A DNA stretch of 64,000 nt, taken from Otatea glauca (Eukaryota; Streptophyta; Magnoliopsida; Poales; Poaceae). The notes below the pieces were generated by a model, which worked only from the letters and a program-made list of their open reading frames with translations, ran no database searches and was not told where the DNA came from. How positions within the stretch are numbered: the stretch's first letter is position 1; each line of letters starts with the position of its first letter. The position numbers and the translations under genes were made by a program. The stretch lies in contig CM070722.1 of the NCBI GenBank assembly GCA_036346275.1, forward strand, positions 66,935,524-66,999,523, read 5' to 3'. This document shows positions 12,006-23,747 of this stretch, in pieces.

Positions 12006-13169
12006 GCTTTCTTGTAAGTCATAACGGCACTTATCTTATGATGATATAAACCCTTCTAAAGTCATCAATGAAGTATAAAGTTAAGTCCTATATGTCTCCT
12101 GTCACTTCTATGGTGGTCTCGAAGGACCCATCCCCCACACATAGCCGTGGGGATGGACAAGAACCTCGTGTCCCCCTGGGAATGATTCCCAAGGCGCATG
12201 GCCTTCAGGGCCTACCCCTGAAAAAGCCTGAAGCGGCCTGGACATTTCGCGTTCCCCTTGGGCAGCCTCTTCCCTGCTGGACCCAGGGAGTGGGGTGACG
12301 ACTTAAAGCATTTTGCCCAAGTCATAGGGTGTCCCATGGCTTAGTCCCCTATGGACCCCTGGTGCTAAGCCCAAAACGACCCCCGGGTCACAATTTCATC
12401 CCCCTCTGCGAGAAGCAATAGGAACCTTCTTATTGCAAGGAGTATAGCCCGGGAGACATCCCATTCCCGGTGGGCACCAGCCTAAGCCTTTGGGCAAGGC
12501 TAGATAAACGACTCACGACGTTTCTACGGGGACTACGTCTTAAGCTAGACGCCTGGCCCCCTAAATAAAGCCTTATGAACCGGTGCCCCTAAGTAGCCTG
12601 AGGGCCAAGACAAGACTAAGGTAGCCCAAGGGCAACGCGGGGACCGAGTCCCCCTCGCCGTCGCGCGAGGAGGGAAACACTCCCGCGCTGTCTAATGACA
12701 CGGGTGGCTTGCCCCCTTCATACATAACACAAGACAAGTTGTTTTCTCTCCCTTAGGGAGAAGTAACTAAATGACCTTTCGGCTGGGCTCTCGCGCCTTG
12801 GACCCCTCCTGAGGCCCAAGGCACGATCATGCCCCCGTGAAGTCGCCCAGTCCTGCGGCAGACCTTCTTTGGCGGGCATAATCTGTGTGGCGCCCGAGCC
12901 CTCTGTGTGCTTCATTTATATCGGATATCAACTGCCCCCCGGGGCACATCCTAGAACAAAACATTGCAAGTCATAAGTCATCCATACCATAATTCTAAAA
13001 CAAGTTCATACAAAATGAGGAGAGCACGCCCCAGTCAATCATCATGAGCACTACAAGATACATCTCTAGCATAAAGGAGTGCATCACCTTACAAGGTGAG
13101 GGCCCTAGTACAGTAAGTGGGAACCACCTAACTACTTAGCAAAAAACATCAAGTACGCTCCAGAGGAAG
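12006..13169. other. Spacer between pol and the antisense gene
   Basis: Non-coding interior of the Gypsy element, rich in CCCC and GGGG runs. No domain was recognised on either strand. It should hold the 3' end of the antisense transcript. Confidence 0.5.
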
Positions 13170-16100
13170 TCATACATGCTCTGAGCTCGGGACCTCTCCT
13201 GATGCTCGGGGTCCGATCCCGCGAGGAACCCTTGTGAGGCTGTCCACGAAGCCTCCCACAAGGGACCCCCAGGTAGAGCTACCCTCGCGGGCGCTTCGGC
13301 GCACCTCCTGAGTGTATAGCCCCCAAAGTGCGGCGAGGATGGCCTCCTTGCCCGTGGTATCAGAGAGGCGGGAGATAGCTGCAACTCCCGCAGTCAAGGT
13401 GACTTTGGCGAAGGCCTTGCCCTTGTCGTCGGCTGCCCTCACAAGGAGACCAACGCGGCCCCGGAGGATGCCAGCCCACTCCTTCCAATCCTCAGGGGGA
13501 GGTGGGAGATACTCCACTCTGGCCCCAAGCTCCCTCAAAGTGACCTGGATCAACACGGCAAGATTCATGAGAGATATAGCCATTGTCTTCCGGTCCGCTT
13601 CATACCTTTGCTCATGGGCATCGCGGTCTGCCCCCACAGCCCGTATCACCACGTGGGACCTCTCCAAGTCAGCCTCTAACTCCTTGACCAGCTGTCGGGA
13701 CCTCTCCAGCTCAGCCTCAGCCTTGGTTAGCTTGTCCTCCGCGCCCTCTGGCCCTCTTAGGCCTGTAGCAAAGCCCTCTTGAGGGCCTCTGGATCGTCCT
13801 TAGGATGGCGCGGTGGGGTGGCTGCCAGCATCTCCTTGACCATTCTCGGGACCCTGTCAAAGAGGACATTGCTCATTGCCGTAGCCTGCAAAAGGATGAA
13901 GGTGGGGATTGTCAAAACAAGCCATACATAGGAATGCTGAGATTACGGGGTTAATGAGAGAAAGGGAGGCTCGCGGTACCTGGTACTGAAGGGTCACTAT
14001 AGTCGTTAACTTCTCCCCCAGCACCTCCAAGAACCTCCTAGGGTCATTAGGCACCAAGTCTGCCATATACCTTTGCACCCGCTCCGTCACCAAGAGGCGA
14101 GTCGTCTCGATCGCTTTTGCGTCCAGGGTGTAAGGAATGGTATACTTAGGGAGGGCGCTAGAGAAACCGCCCTGGTCACCCTGCACTGGTGCCGCTTGCA
14201 TGGGCGAGCATGGAGTAGCCACGTTCTCCATTGGGGCCTCCGGGCGCACAGTAGGTGCGGGGGGCTCCACCTCAGGGGGCGCCATATGCTCCACCGGATC
14301 TGTAAAAGAGCAGTGGAGCGGGTTAGGGGTGTAAGAAAGAAGTCTAAGCTCTAATGGCAACTTATCATGGTCGCGGGCACGTACCTCCTGGAAAGCGGAA
14401 GGACTCGATGTCGTCGAGGTAGGCATACCCAACCTCCTTTCCCGCCATAACCTGGGCTGGGGAGGTGACAATCCCAACGGTCTTGACGACCAGGAGCCCT
14501 TCAATCTCCCAGACGAGCTGCTGGGAACGCCCGGCAGAGCTCCCTGGCTCAATATCCGACGCAGGCTCGCTGGAAGAGTTGGATGTCGTGGATGGGGAAG
14601 GTGAGGGTGAACGCCTGCTCGCCTGCTTGGTGGAGGGGCCGGTGCCCTCCCCGATGGACGCCTTCTTCTTCTCCGGGCCCTTGGCGCCTTTGCCCTTAGA
14701 GGCGGGAGATGGCGGGGGCCTTCGGGGCTCCACCCAGAGAGGGGTCCTCTCGCCCATGGCGCGAGCCGGAGGGGCAGCGCCCTGGTGAGAGGTGACACCA
14801 ACGTGCCCCACGACAGCCCTCTTGGCGCGCGCTTTGGCGGGCGAGGTCGGGCGCTCCCTCGCACCGCAGCCCTAGCCTCTTCGCTTAGCTTTGGTCGGGG
14901 CGGGTCACCCAGCACGGGAGACGTAGGCCAAACGCCTCGGTCACAGAGTTCCTTTCCTCCATAGGGATGCCCTCGTCCTCGTAACCCCGTGCCTCAGACA
15001 TGCACCACCTCCCTAGGATCAACTCAGGCTCCTCTATTGCTGCCTCTAGGGAGCGAACTGCACATGGAAAGCAAACCATGAGAGGTAAAGGGATAAAATG
15101 CCAAAGAAAAGCAAAGACAACTCAAAGGCCCTTACCCTTCCCAATGCCTGGGTGAAGGCCACCGTGGAACCCCAACCTAGCACACTGAACAAGGGTGTTG
15201 AGGTTGAGGAGGGTCATCTCCTCCATCATGTCGCGGGCGCCCTTCCTTGCGCGTACCTCCCGGATGGCGTTGCGTAGCTTCCAGTCATCATCGGTGAGAC
15301 GACCCTTCTCGGGGTACGTCCATGTCATCAAGGCCGGGTGCGACCCAGTGTAGACGAAGTCCTCGACCTTCAGGTAAAACCACTTCTTCGTGGCAGAGGG
15401 CCAACACTCCTTCAGGGCGTGCACAGGAAACTCGTCCTCATGCCGTGGGGTAGTGAAGATGGACCCCAGGGGGCCTCTCCTGGAATCCCCTCGCTGAGAG
15501 CGAAAGTATTAGTCAAACAAGGCGACAGATGGCTCCATGGGCGTCCCTAGGATGGCCGTCTCACATAACCATAAGAAGATCCTCAGCCGAACAAAGAGGT
15601 TCGAGCTAAGGTGAGAGAGCTCCATCCCGAGCGCCTGAGTATACCTCTTGATGAAGGGGTGCATCGGGAGCCCAAAGCCGACGTCCACCCAAGCCTTAAG
15701 AGCCATGTACCCGGGCGAGGGGTTAGGGCTCTCCCCTGGCGATGGGAAGTCCACATTCGAGGAAGAAAGACGACTCTCTCGCCGGATGAGAGAGAGCTTC
15801 TCCTTGTCAGTGAGCTCCGATGGCCCGGGATCTACGTTCAATTCCTCCGGAGCAAGTCCGTCGTTGCCCATCGGTTTCGCAAAGGCGACGGAACCGTCAG
15901 GGCCCATCATATCCACGTCCCTCGTGTGGTGGTCCTCCTTGCCGGGGGGGGGGCTTGCTCTTGCCTTTCCCCTTTGCGGGGGCGACCTCATCCGCCTTGC
16001 CCTTGCCCCTCGCAAGGGTGTCCCGTGGACGATCACCTGCAATCATTGGGCAGGCCCTTATTGATATGGCCGAAGAGACTTTCACTACCAGTGCAAATTG

Positions 16101-16206
16101 ATAAGCAAGTATAAGAAAGATGGTAAGGATTTTATGGCCCTACCCATGAAGTCCTGGTGCCCAGCGTTCCCCACAAATGTGTTAGCAACGTACTCCAGGA
16201 ACCTGC
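13170..16206 (-). pseudogene. Multi-exon antisense gene of the Gypsy element (Transposase_28-like)
   Basis: A gene running opposite to gag-pol. The core frame from 16042 down to 15122 holds ALKAWVDVGFGLPMHPFIKR and FVRLRIFLWLCETAILG, the pattern of the Pfam family Putative gypsy type transposon (PF04195), then FYLKVEDFVYTG and DDDWKLRNAIRE. One in-frame TAA (15509-15511) interrupts it. Splice signals are visible. A GGTAAGGGCC donor near 15135 joins an acceptor near 15062. An AGGTACGT donor near 14388 joins TTTTACAG near 14299. A GTACCG donor near 13980 joins TTTTGCAG near 13889. The last exons are coiled-coil-like (DKLTKAEAELERSRQLVKEL) and end at 13170. An upstream exon near 16150-16206 encodes LEYVANTFVGNAGHQDF. 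Such antisense genes are known in Tat elements, and their role is unknown. Confidence 0.75.
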
Positions 16207-16653
16207 AAAACCACCCAAGACAATAAAGGCAATCAGTGTTCGTCGGGAGCTCGCAATAAAGGAACATACACATTGCGTCACAGAGTTTTCGGGCACAAGG
16301 CATAAGGTTCTCGTTTTGCTTTCCAGGCAGCAGCGCATTCGGGCATTTCACTCGATGCTTAGAGGTGTCGACAAGAACACCCTTCAGCAAAGGGCCCGTT
16401 TCGGGCGCTCAGCCGAGCGCCCCCGCCTTGGAGTCCCTTCCTCAGCCAGATGTTGAAGGTAAAAGCCCCAAAGCGTAAAACGCGAGCTCACGGGGACATT
16501 GCCTCCAAGTGACCCACAATACGGAGACCCCTGAACTAAGCTAAGGGAAAGAAGGGAGATCACAACCTCAGCACTGGCTAGCGACCACAACACTTATGTG
16601 CAAGCCAGAAGACAACAACCTTCCTTTTGGTCAAGAAGCAACGAATGCAAGAG

Positions 16654-16661
16654 CTTTTATA
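16654..16661 (-). promoter_or_regulatory. TATA box for the antisense gene
   Basis: On the minus strand this reads TATAAAAG in the context GGGTATAAAAGCTCTTGC. It lies about 450 bases upstream of the first exon I can support (16206) and points into the antisense gene. This suggests the element carries a second, internal promoter. Confidence 0.5.
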
Positions 16662-16679
16662 CCCAGAGGATGCGGCCGG

Positions 16680-18777
16680 GGGAGAGTGTGGACCCGACCC
16701 ACGCCTGGCCGTGGTGGACTGCCTGCGGAGCCGCCGCTAGCCCATCGGTGCAAGCGTGGCTCGGCGAGCCGTGGCGTGGAACATGCGTGAGGCCAATGGC
16801 GGCGGCGCCACCGAGAGGCCTAGCTGCATCCTCCTTCGACGCCACCCGACTGTCGTGGGCGAAGGTCGCTGATGCGGCGCGAGACCCGGCTGCCGCGTGC
16901 GATGGCGACTTAGCCTCCTCTCTGCGCGGAGTCGGCCCCCACGGCTTGTGCCCTCGGTCGGCGGCGTCGGTCGGCGGCGTCCTCTTCCTCTCTGCGCGAG
17001 GGCAGCCCCCATGACCCGCACCCTCAGTCCGGTGGCGATCAGCAGCGCTCTCTTCCTCCTCGGCTCGACGACAGCCCTTTGGCTTGACGTTGGATGCCAA
17101 CTCGGCACATTTGCGACGTCTCCCCAGGAAAGAGGCGGGACCCACCTAGGCCGACGGTGACAGCGTTTGCACGCGCGACGGCCCCCCTTTTTTCTTCCGC
17201 GTGGCAGTGGTGGAGCCTGCCCGTCCCGACGATGGCGACCTTTGCCCGCGTAGACGCGCCTCTTCCCTGCTCGGCAGCAGTGTCGTCCTATGCGGCAGCA
17301 GCTGCGGGATCTCGGCCCGGCAACGGCGACCATGCGGGACCGAGGGCACTGCTGCCACGGCGTCGGCTGGTGCAGCGACGGCGGGGTATGCTCGGTCCAA
17401 CTGTGGCGGCGCCTGCCCGTGAGGTTGTGCCTCCTCGCATGACGGAGGTGCCGCCAGCCCCGCCCAGCGGCAGTTGCGTCAGCCCATGCGGCCACCCCCT
17501 CTTCTCACGCGAGAGGGTTGGGACCAGCTCGACCAGGCAGCGGCAGCGCTTGCCTCGCACGGCCGCACCCTCTTCTTGCGTGGCGATGGCACCCTAGGTC
17601 CGCACGGTAGTGGCACTCTCGCTGTCGCGGTTAGCTAGTTCGCGAGAAAGGAGCCCCCCCTTTTTTCTACTCTCTAGAACAGCTAGTAATAAAGGGAAAA
17701 GCAACAGAGCACAAGCGCAGATAGCAAGCACACGCTCCTAGTAGGCTCCCCACAGGCCAATTCGGGCACTGGACTGGGTGCCCAGGGAGCAATGGGCGAT
17801 GCCCATGCCGCCCAAAGGAAAAATTTTGGGCACTGGCCCCTGCGCCCTGAAAGGCTTCCTACTCTCCAGTTCGGCTGGTAATAAATGGGGAAAGGGAAAG
17901 ACAGTCGACAACTTTTGTTAAAGTTTTGCACGCGTGCGTTGGCCTCAGCGCTCACTCCTGGGGCCAACGGTCACGAGCCAGGCGCGGACCCCTGCGCCCT
18001 TTTCTGCTCACATGACCCAAGGGCACGGGTTAGGCTAAGCGCCCTTTGCCTTTGGGAATGGGTGTTTGTAGCAGCGTCCTGATCCGGATTGGTGTAACAA
18101 TATTCAAACACACGCGCCACAGGTCCCACCATTACCTCAGAGCCTTTTTGTCCAAAGCACTCCAACGAGCGTTTGTTTCTACTCCTGTTTGCGCCTTGGA
18201 GTATCCCCACGAGCACGTGTCCAAGCGCCCGTTGAAACCCTAGCTCGGGGAAGGCTCTACTGGTTTCGGGCGGTTCCCTTAGGGCCCATTCCTGGGAACC
18301 CTCCAAGCGGGAGGGGCAGAGCGCTGAATGATGGCCCCCTAAAAAATCTGGAGTAGGTGGCTTTACTTCCCAGGCATGCGCCTAGCCAGATGCTGATGCC
18401 GTATGGACAATGGGGGCGGCCCCCACATCGCTCGATATACTCCGCTGCTGTGCTGACCCTCGGGCAAGAAGTTGAGTGCCCGGGACGCCTTTCACTGTGT
18501 CCAAAGACGAGGAGTCTCGCGCGGGCAGAAGCCTCAACGCCCTATCAATCACAGGGAGCCCAGCACGGGCGAAGGTCCAGGCACCCTTGCCACCGCCATG
18601 GGGGAAGCCAAACTTCGCCATAGAAGTGCTTGGAAACGAGACAAAATTTGGCACTACTCATGGTTCCCAGCTAGTGAGCGCCTGTGCTTTTCTCCCGATA
18701 GCGGGGTGCAGCGGCGCTTACAATATCCTTCTGCCCCTCAGGCACTTGCCAATGTGCCCGACGGACAGGGAGGCTAG
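16680..18777. other. GC-rich interior before the 3' LTR
   Basis: 16680-17640 is very GC-rich, with GGCGGCG and GTCGGCGG runs, and is open in nearly every frame by composition alone. No domain is recognisable. 17641-18777 is mixed sequence. It includes a direct repeat of about 45 bp with the core CTACTCTC..GGTAATAAA at about 17662 and 17864. A purine-rich patch (GGACAGGGAGG) just before 18778 may serve as the polypurine tract. Confidence 0.5.
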
Positions 18778-19771
18778 TGTTGGAGGGAAACTTACCAACT
18801 CCCAGAGGGAATGTCTCAAACCCTGCAAGAGTACCCTCGCGGGAGTGCTACGAGACGTTCCCTCATATACCCCCGTGGGCATGCTACGGGGGGCTCCCTC
18901 TTACCCCCGCGGGCATGCTACGGGATGCTCCCTCGTGCCCCCGCAGACTTCTACGGGAGACTCTCTCATGCCTCTGCGAGTGTGCTACGGGAGGCTCCTT
19001 CATACCCCCATGGGCATGCTACGGGAAGCTCCCTCCTACCCCTGCGGGCATGCTACGAGACGTTCCCTCGTGCCCTCGCAGGCGTCTACGGGAGACTCCC
19101 TCATGCCTCTGCGAGCGTGCTACGGGAGGCTCCTTCATACCCCCGCGAGCGTCTACGGGAGGCTCCCTCGTACCTCCCCAAGCTCTTTAGAGGAAATACT
19201 CGGGGGGTCTCGCCTCGCCCCCTGACCACAGGGCACTTGGCAAGTGCCCTGACCGCGGGGCACTTGGCAAGACCCCCGGTTCAAGAGGGCGCCCCTAGAT
19301 ACCCATGGAGATGGGTGGGCACCCTTGAGCCACTTGGGACTAACAGCCAAGTGGGGTCACAGAGTACCTCGTGGGGGGCCCAGAGTCAGAGGCCTACCCC
19401 TACGGGACGATGACGTAGGATTCACTACCGCTTCGCGGGAATGACCAAGATGCCCCCGCTTAAGCTACTGTAGTAGGGGTATGATGGTACTTTATGTAAC
19501 AGGCTGGGCGCCTATAAAACCCCACTGTAACCCATACATGTAAGGGAAGCTTTCATTGAATACAACCTACCGACTGGTGTGCCTCTCGGGAGCCTGGACC
19601 AGGAGATCCCTCCCTATTCCTCCCGGGGAACACACCAACAGGAGTAGGGCGCTTGCTTAAACGCCCGAACTTGTATAAACCTTTATGTCTACTCTCTTTC
19701 TCTCTCGAACGTAGGCCCATAAGACGGCTAGCGTCCGCTCTCTCTTGTGTCACGTTTTCAAACATATGACA
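18778..19771 (+). repeat. 3' LTR of the Gypsy element
   Basis: 994 bp, starting TGTTGGAGGG and ending CATATGACA, followed at once by the target duplication GGAAA. It matches the 5' LTR throughout, including the TATA box (near 19515) and the minisatellite (about 18835-19185), but has many substitutions and lacks one roughly 25-bp internal copy. Confidence 0.95.
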
Positions 19772-19776
19772 GGAAA

Positions 19777-20940
19777 AAAGGAAATACCAACTCACATTAG
19801 GAAAAGGTAAATACTAACTCATGTTAGCATCAGTCATCAAGCATGCATTCGAGTGGAAATGATTGAATGGTGCTAAGAGTTGTAAATACTTAAGGTGCAA
19901 AGCATGTCTCATTCGAAGGCGCTAAGGTTTGTAAATACTTAAACTTAAGGTCAGAAACATACCTCAAAGGAAAGCATTCTGGCATTCACACCAAATAGAG
20001 ATGTGCGGGCACTTGGTCAGACAAAAGTCCCAGAACTGGTAAATCAGCTATAGTAGTTTCTCATCAAACTGCCAAATCAGGATAGTTTATTGTCAGAACT
20101 ATTATTCTTACCTCATAAACTGATCTAGGCTCTTATTAAAACTGCAATATCAGAATAATTTTTGGTCAGAACTATCACAGTTACCTGGAATCAGGATATG
20201 ATTTCACTTATACATGATGATGGTTGTATGCAATTAGATTCTGCAGGTTCAATTTATTCACAAGACAGCTACTGCACAAGAAACGCGAATTCGCGACACA
20301 CCAGCACCAGACAGGCAGCCTCCATTCATCAAATATAGTCTCCATATAAGTGAAACATTACTAATTTGACAAGCTTCAACAAGGGCTCGTGATTAAAAAG
20401 AAAACAGTTACCAGACAGGGAGGATGTAGGAGCATGTCCATGTCAACAATTTTAGGATAATCAAAATGGAAAGGTATGTGTTACCTGGCTAATGATTTGT
20501 AAAGCCAACTAATAGGAATAAAAATATTTCAGAAGCAGTCATCTAATTCAAATCTTTTCATAAGAAGCAGTAACACTAGGTGCACCTATTTCTGATCTAA
20601 TACTAATAACTACTCAAATTTTCCTTTTGGGATGTACTGAAGCAATCCTCGAAAGCACTCATGCTCTAGAAAATATACTAAAAATCACGATAGCATTACT
20701 AATCAGTACACAATACACCATACCAGTAATTGATTTATATACAGCATCTAATAGCGAGTTACAATATCGTGTACATGATGACAGTGTCTTATTCCTACTG
20801 TAGAGTGTGCCTAGCAGTAACTGTCAACCCATATACAGAGTAGCCCCACTCCCTAATTTTTACATCATGCAAACATAACCTGAGGTGTCGCACAGGACAG
20901 GCAACAGAACAAACCAATCTCTTATGTCCAAACTTGTGTT
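19777..20940. other. Spacer and 3' UTR of the UPF0114 gene
   Basis: No gene seen. The first 55 bases continue a short tandem repeat (AAATACTAACTCATGTTAG) that the Gypsy element split. The right part, next to the stop codon at 20941, is the probable 3' UTR of the minus-strand UPF0114 gene. Confidence 0.5.
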
Positions 20941-22097
20941 TTAGGCATGGCTCCCTCCTTTGGTGCTACTAAGCCTGGAAAGTAGGTAGAGGCAACCTGA
21001 AGAGAGGAAAATCGATGCGGCAAAGCAGAAGAGGTCAGCACACGATGTGATGGTAATCCTCTTGCTCTTCTCAACGATGCCAACCAGTAGAACCATGACG
21101 ATGACATGACCCAGCTTCGCCTTGAGGTCATTCACGGACTGGATTTCCAGCCACTTGGGCCGATCCTATACGGACACAATCAGATATATCAAGACACTGA
21201 AATTGACTGCATTGCCTCTATGATCATTGAGAGGGATGTGTGTGCGAACCAACCGGGAGCCTGAACAAGCCAAAGAGGTTGGAGCCAACCGCAATGTCCA
21301 TGTTACTGATGAAGAGCTCATACAGGCCCGTCCCGAAGACAAACATGACGGTTCCGATGAGATACATATCTGAGGAGAAGCAATAATTGCACATCAATTA
21401 CTACATATCTCAACCGACGGCATATGTAATCCCCCCCCCCCCCCCGAGCATGCATGCATGTAGTGACGATGCAAATCTTGCACCATGATTATGCATGCCG
21501 CTGAGTTATAATCAAACTTTAGTAACACGAATTCGAAGACACGTGGTCAATTGTACACGAGTAAAGTACGGAGCAAGCACGAGGTGAGTCAGTTTTGTTA
21601 CCAATGGCTTCAACCAGCATCAAAATGACCTTCCCACCGCCGTGCAGGTAGTACTCCATGAAGGCATCCATCACATAAACGCAGCCCTGCGGAGTCCTCC
21701 CATGCTCCAGTTAACAAATCAACCTTGAGAGGGGTTCATGAACCAATTCAAGCAAGCAGGAAAGCACCTTGAGGAAGCAGGGGACGGATCCGGCGAGCGA
21801 TCCGCCGATGGCGAGGAAGGTCATGAAGCGGCAGGCGTAGATGGCCTTCTCGATCCGCGCCTCTACGTCCGAACCGTACCCCATGCTGGGCAGCCGGAAC
21901 CGCACCCCGAGCACGCCGTCGTGGTGGCGCTCCGAGTGCACGGCGCTCGCCGCGGCGGCCGCGTGAGGGTTCGACGCCCCACCTACCCTCACGCCAAGCG
22001 GCCGCGGCCCCAGCCTCCGCCGCCACGCCCATCCGCCGCATCCCGCGCCCACGAAAACCTCGGCCGCCGCCGCCACTCCTAGAGGTCTGGGCCTCAT
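20941..22097 (-). CDS. UPF0114-family membrane protein, probably plastid
   Basis: Four exons read by eye: 22097-21768, 21686-21602, 21369-21254 and 21165-20941. They join into one frame of 251 residues, and each intron is GT-AG. Residues 1 to about 60 are rich in Ala, Arg and Gly with few acids, as in a chloroplast transit peptide. The core IEKAIYACRFMTFLAIGGSL opens the UPF0114 domain, followed by transmembrane stretches around VILMLVEAIDMYLIGTVMFV, a GLYELFISN block and LGHVIVMVLLVGIVEKSKR near the C-terminus. The bacterial relative is YqhA, an inner-membrane protein of unknown role, so no function is assigned. Intron 2 contains a run of 15 Cs (21431-21445). ATG at 22097 is the only upstream start that keeps the transit-like region. 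The gene looks intact. Confidence 0.9.
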
Positions 22098-23114
22098 GAT
22101 TGCTACTTCGCTTCTGCCGCGCGCGGTTTGATGGTTAAGTGGGAGGCTGGAGCCGGGAGATAGCGTTACAACTCACAAGCGGGGCGCCACGTTCAGTGCA
22201 CCGTGCGGGTACGGACACCGACGGCGACGGTTCGTCGGGTTGCGGCCAACGATTCCACGGTGACGCAGGAGAGGGGAGCCACCCCCCTTGCCCGTTCCGT
22301 GCTTCCTGCCGGCCGGTGGCGAAAGCGACGGAGATAATTCAGTGTGAATGATGGCTGGTGAGGTCAGCTCAGCTGGTGACCTGGCGTCCTGCCGTCCTCC
22401 TCTTCGCCGGCGAGCCCCAGCCATTCCTTTCTCCGCAACTCTCAGCGCCACGCGACAGTATGACACGTGGCGAGCCTCACGTCACGGCTCGTGACTGATT
22501 GATTGATTGATTGGGCTTTGACTCCGGCACAAGAATCCAATATGACCAGACGTATGGGCTTGTTTCTCGGCCCACATACATTGAGAAAAATATCGGCCGA
22601 GAGAAGTCATGAAGAGCAGTTGCAGATGCAGCTCAACGAAACCCACCCATGGTTAACGATGAAAGAAAGAATGTCAGAGCCTGTGCTGATGGTGTCAGAG
22701 AATTCTCATCGGATTATAGTGACGTTGACGAAATTACACACTGATACTGCACTGCACCGTTTCTAAATACCTGATCTAATTACCAGGAACCCATCTTGTT
22801 ATCACAGCTCGATCGCATGTAAAGAATGAAATGAAGGGCGTTGAACTGACCAGCTACGACGCACAAATCAACTAGGGACCCGAAAAAATGAATTACAAAT
22901 GTACTTATCGCGATAAATCGAGGTGTTTTGGCTGCGGGTTATACGTATACCAGCATCATTTGCCTGTACAAGTATATGTGTCGCTACTAAGACGTACTTA
23001 TTAAACGTTGCTGATACGACGAACGAATCATGAATGGGGAGCAGGGTGTAAATAACTGATGAGCAGAGCAGAGCAGGAGCAGGAGCAGGAGCAGGAGCAG
23101 CACGGTGGGTGACG
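22098..23114. other. Spacer: UPF0114 promoter and NHL gene 3' UTR
   Basis: 22098-22500 is GC-rich and should be the promoter and 5' UTR of the UPF0114 gene. 22497-22514 is a short (GATT)n run. 22520-23050 has no recognisable coding content. The stretch just below 23115 is the likely 3' UTR of the NHL gene and contains a GAGCAG/GGAGCA microsatellite at about 23058-23101. Confidence 0.5.
23058..23101. repeat. GGAGCA microsatellite
   Basis: Imperfect run GAGCAGAGCAGAGCAGGAGC continuing as GGAGCA repeats, in the probable 3' UTR of the NHL gene. Confidence 0.8.
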
Positions 23115-23747
23115 CTAGGGCGACTTGGAGCTGCAGCTTCTGGGATCGATAGGCAGGGCGGTGCCGTTGCCGGGGAAGTTGAAGCGGAGGCGACAGGAGA
23201 TGCGCGTCCAGAACCGGAGAGACGCGAAGATGCCCACCTTCCAGCTCGTGCGCGCCTTGCCGTACAGGTCGAGCGGCACCACCCCGGCCTTGAGCGACGC
23301 GTCCATGGCCCGCATCCCGGCGGGATCCAGCGGCCGCCACGCCGACTGCACGTAGTAATGCAGCGGCACCGAGCTCTCCCGCGCCACCGCGAACGGCGCG
23401 GCCCGCAGGCGCGCCACGTCGGCGCCGTGGAACCCCACGGCAAGGTCGACGCGGGAGAAGGACGCGTCCACCTTGGAGTTGGTGTTCCTGGCCAGGATGG
23501 TGATGGACACCTGCAGGTACTCGATGGTGCCGTCCTGCACGTACTCGAGACGCCCCAGCTGCGCGTCGGCGACCACCAGGTACGGCATCTTGGGCTTGTA
23601 GATGAGGTACACGGCGAACACCGTAGCCCCCGTGATGATGACGCCGATGGCCAGCAGCGTGCACAGGATCACCAGCGCCCACACCCACAGGGCGCTCTTT
23701 TTCTCGCCGTTCCCCCAGATCCTCTCCTTCCCGCGCTCGTCCGCCAT
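23115..23747 (-). CDS. NDR1/HIN1-like (LEA_2) membrane protein
   Basis: A single exon of 210 residues with ATG at 23747. The short, charged cytosolic N-terminus (about 1-17) is followed by one long transmembrane segment at about 18-48 (WALVILCTLLAIGVIITGAT). The LEA_2 domain follows, starting near KPKMPYLVVADAQL with the family block ARNTNSKVDASFSRVDLAV, a turn at AAPFAVARESSVPL, and a C-terminal Cys-bearing strand (FWTRISCRLRFNF). NHL proteins sit in the plasma membrane with the LEA_2 domain outside, and several act in defence or abiotic stress. Which branch this copy belongs to cannot be told here. The length is normal for the family, the gene looks intact, and codon use is strongly GC-ending. 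Confidence 0.88.
   Translation of the reverse strand: MADERGKERIWGNGEKKSALWVWALVILCTLLAIGVIITGATVFAVYLIYKPKMPYLVVADAQLGRLEYVQDGTIEYLQVSITILARNTNSKVDASFSRVDLAVGFHGADVARLRAAPFAVARESSVPLHYYVQSAWRPLDPAGMRAMDASLKAGVVPLDLYGKARTSWKVGIFASLRFWTRISCRLRFNFPGNGTALPIDPRSCSSKSP

Larger units (their letters stand above)
4822..19776 (+). mobile_element. Complete-ended Ty3/Gypsy (Tat-type) LTR retrotransposon
   Basis: An element of 14,945 bp (4827-19771) flanked by the perfect 5-bp target duplication GGAAA (4822-4826 and 19772-19776). It has two LTRs of about 1 kb beginning TG and ending CA, a primer-binding site after the left LTR, then gag, protease, reverse transcriptase, two RNase H regions and integrase on the plus strand. 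That order defines Gypsy. Two successive RNase H domains plus a long region between pol and the 3' LTR holding an antisense gene are known traits of the Tat lineage (RIRE2 and Grande relatives). All plus-strand frames carry stops or shifts, and the LTRs differ by roughly 12 positions in the first 100 or so aligned bases by eye, so this copy is old and probably dead. Confidence 0.95.

Noticed and set aside
13312..13782. Plus-strand frame opposite the last antisense exons
   Set aside because: Shadow of the antisense gene, low-complexity Ser/Ala/Arg translation.
16598..17597. Several overlapping long open frames on both strands in the GC-rich part of the Gypsy interior
   Set aside because: All frames are open at once because of GC content, with Arg/Ala/Pro-rich translations and no conserved motif.
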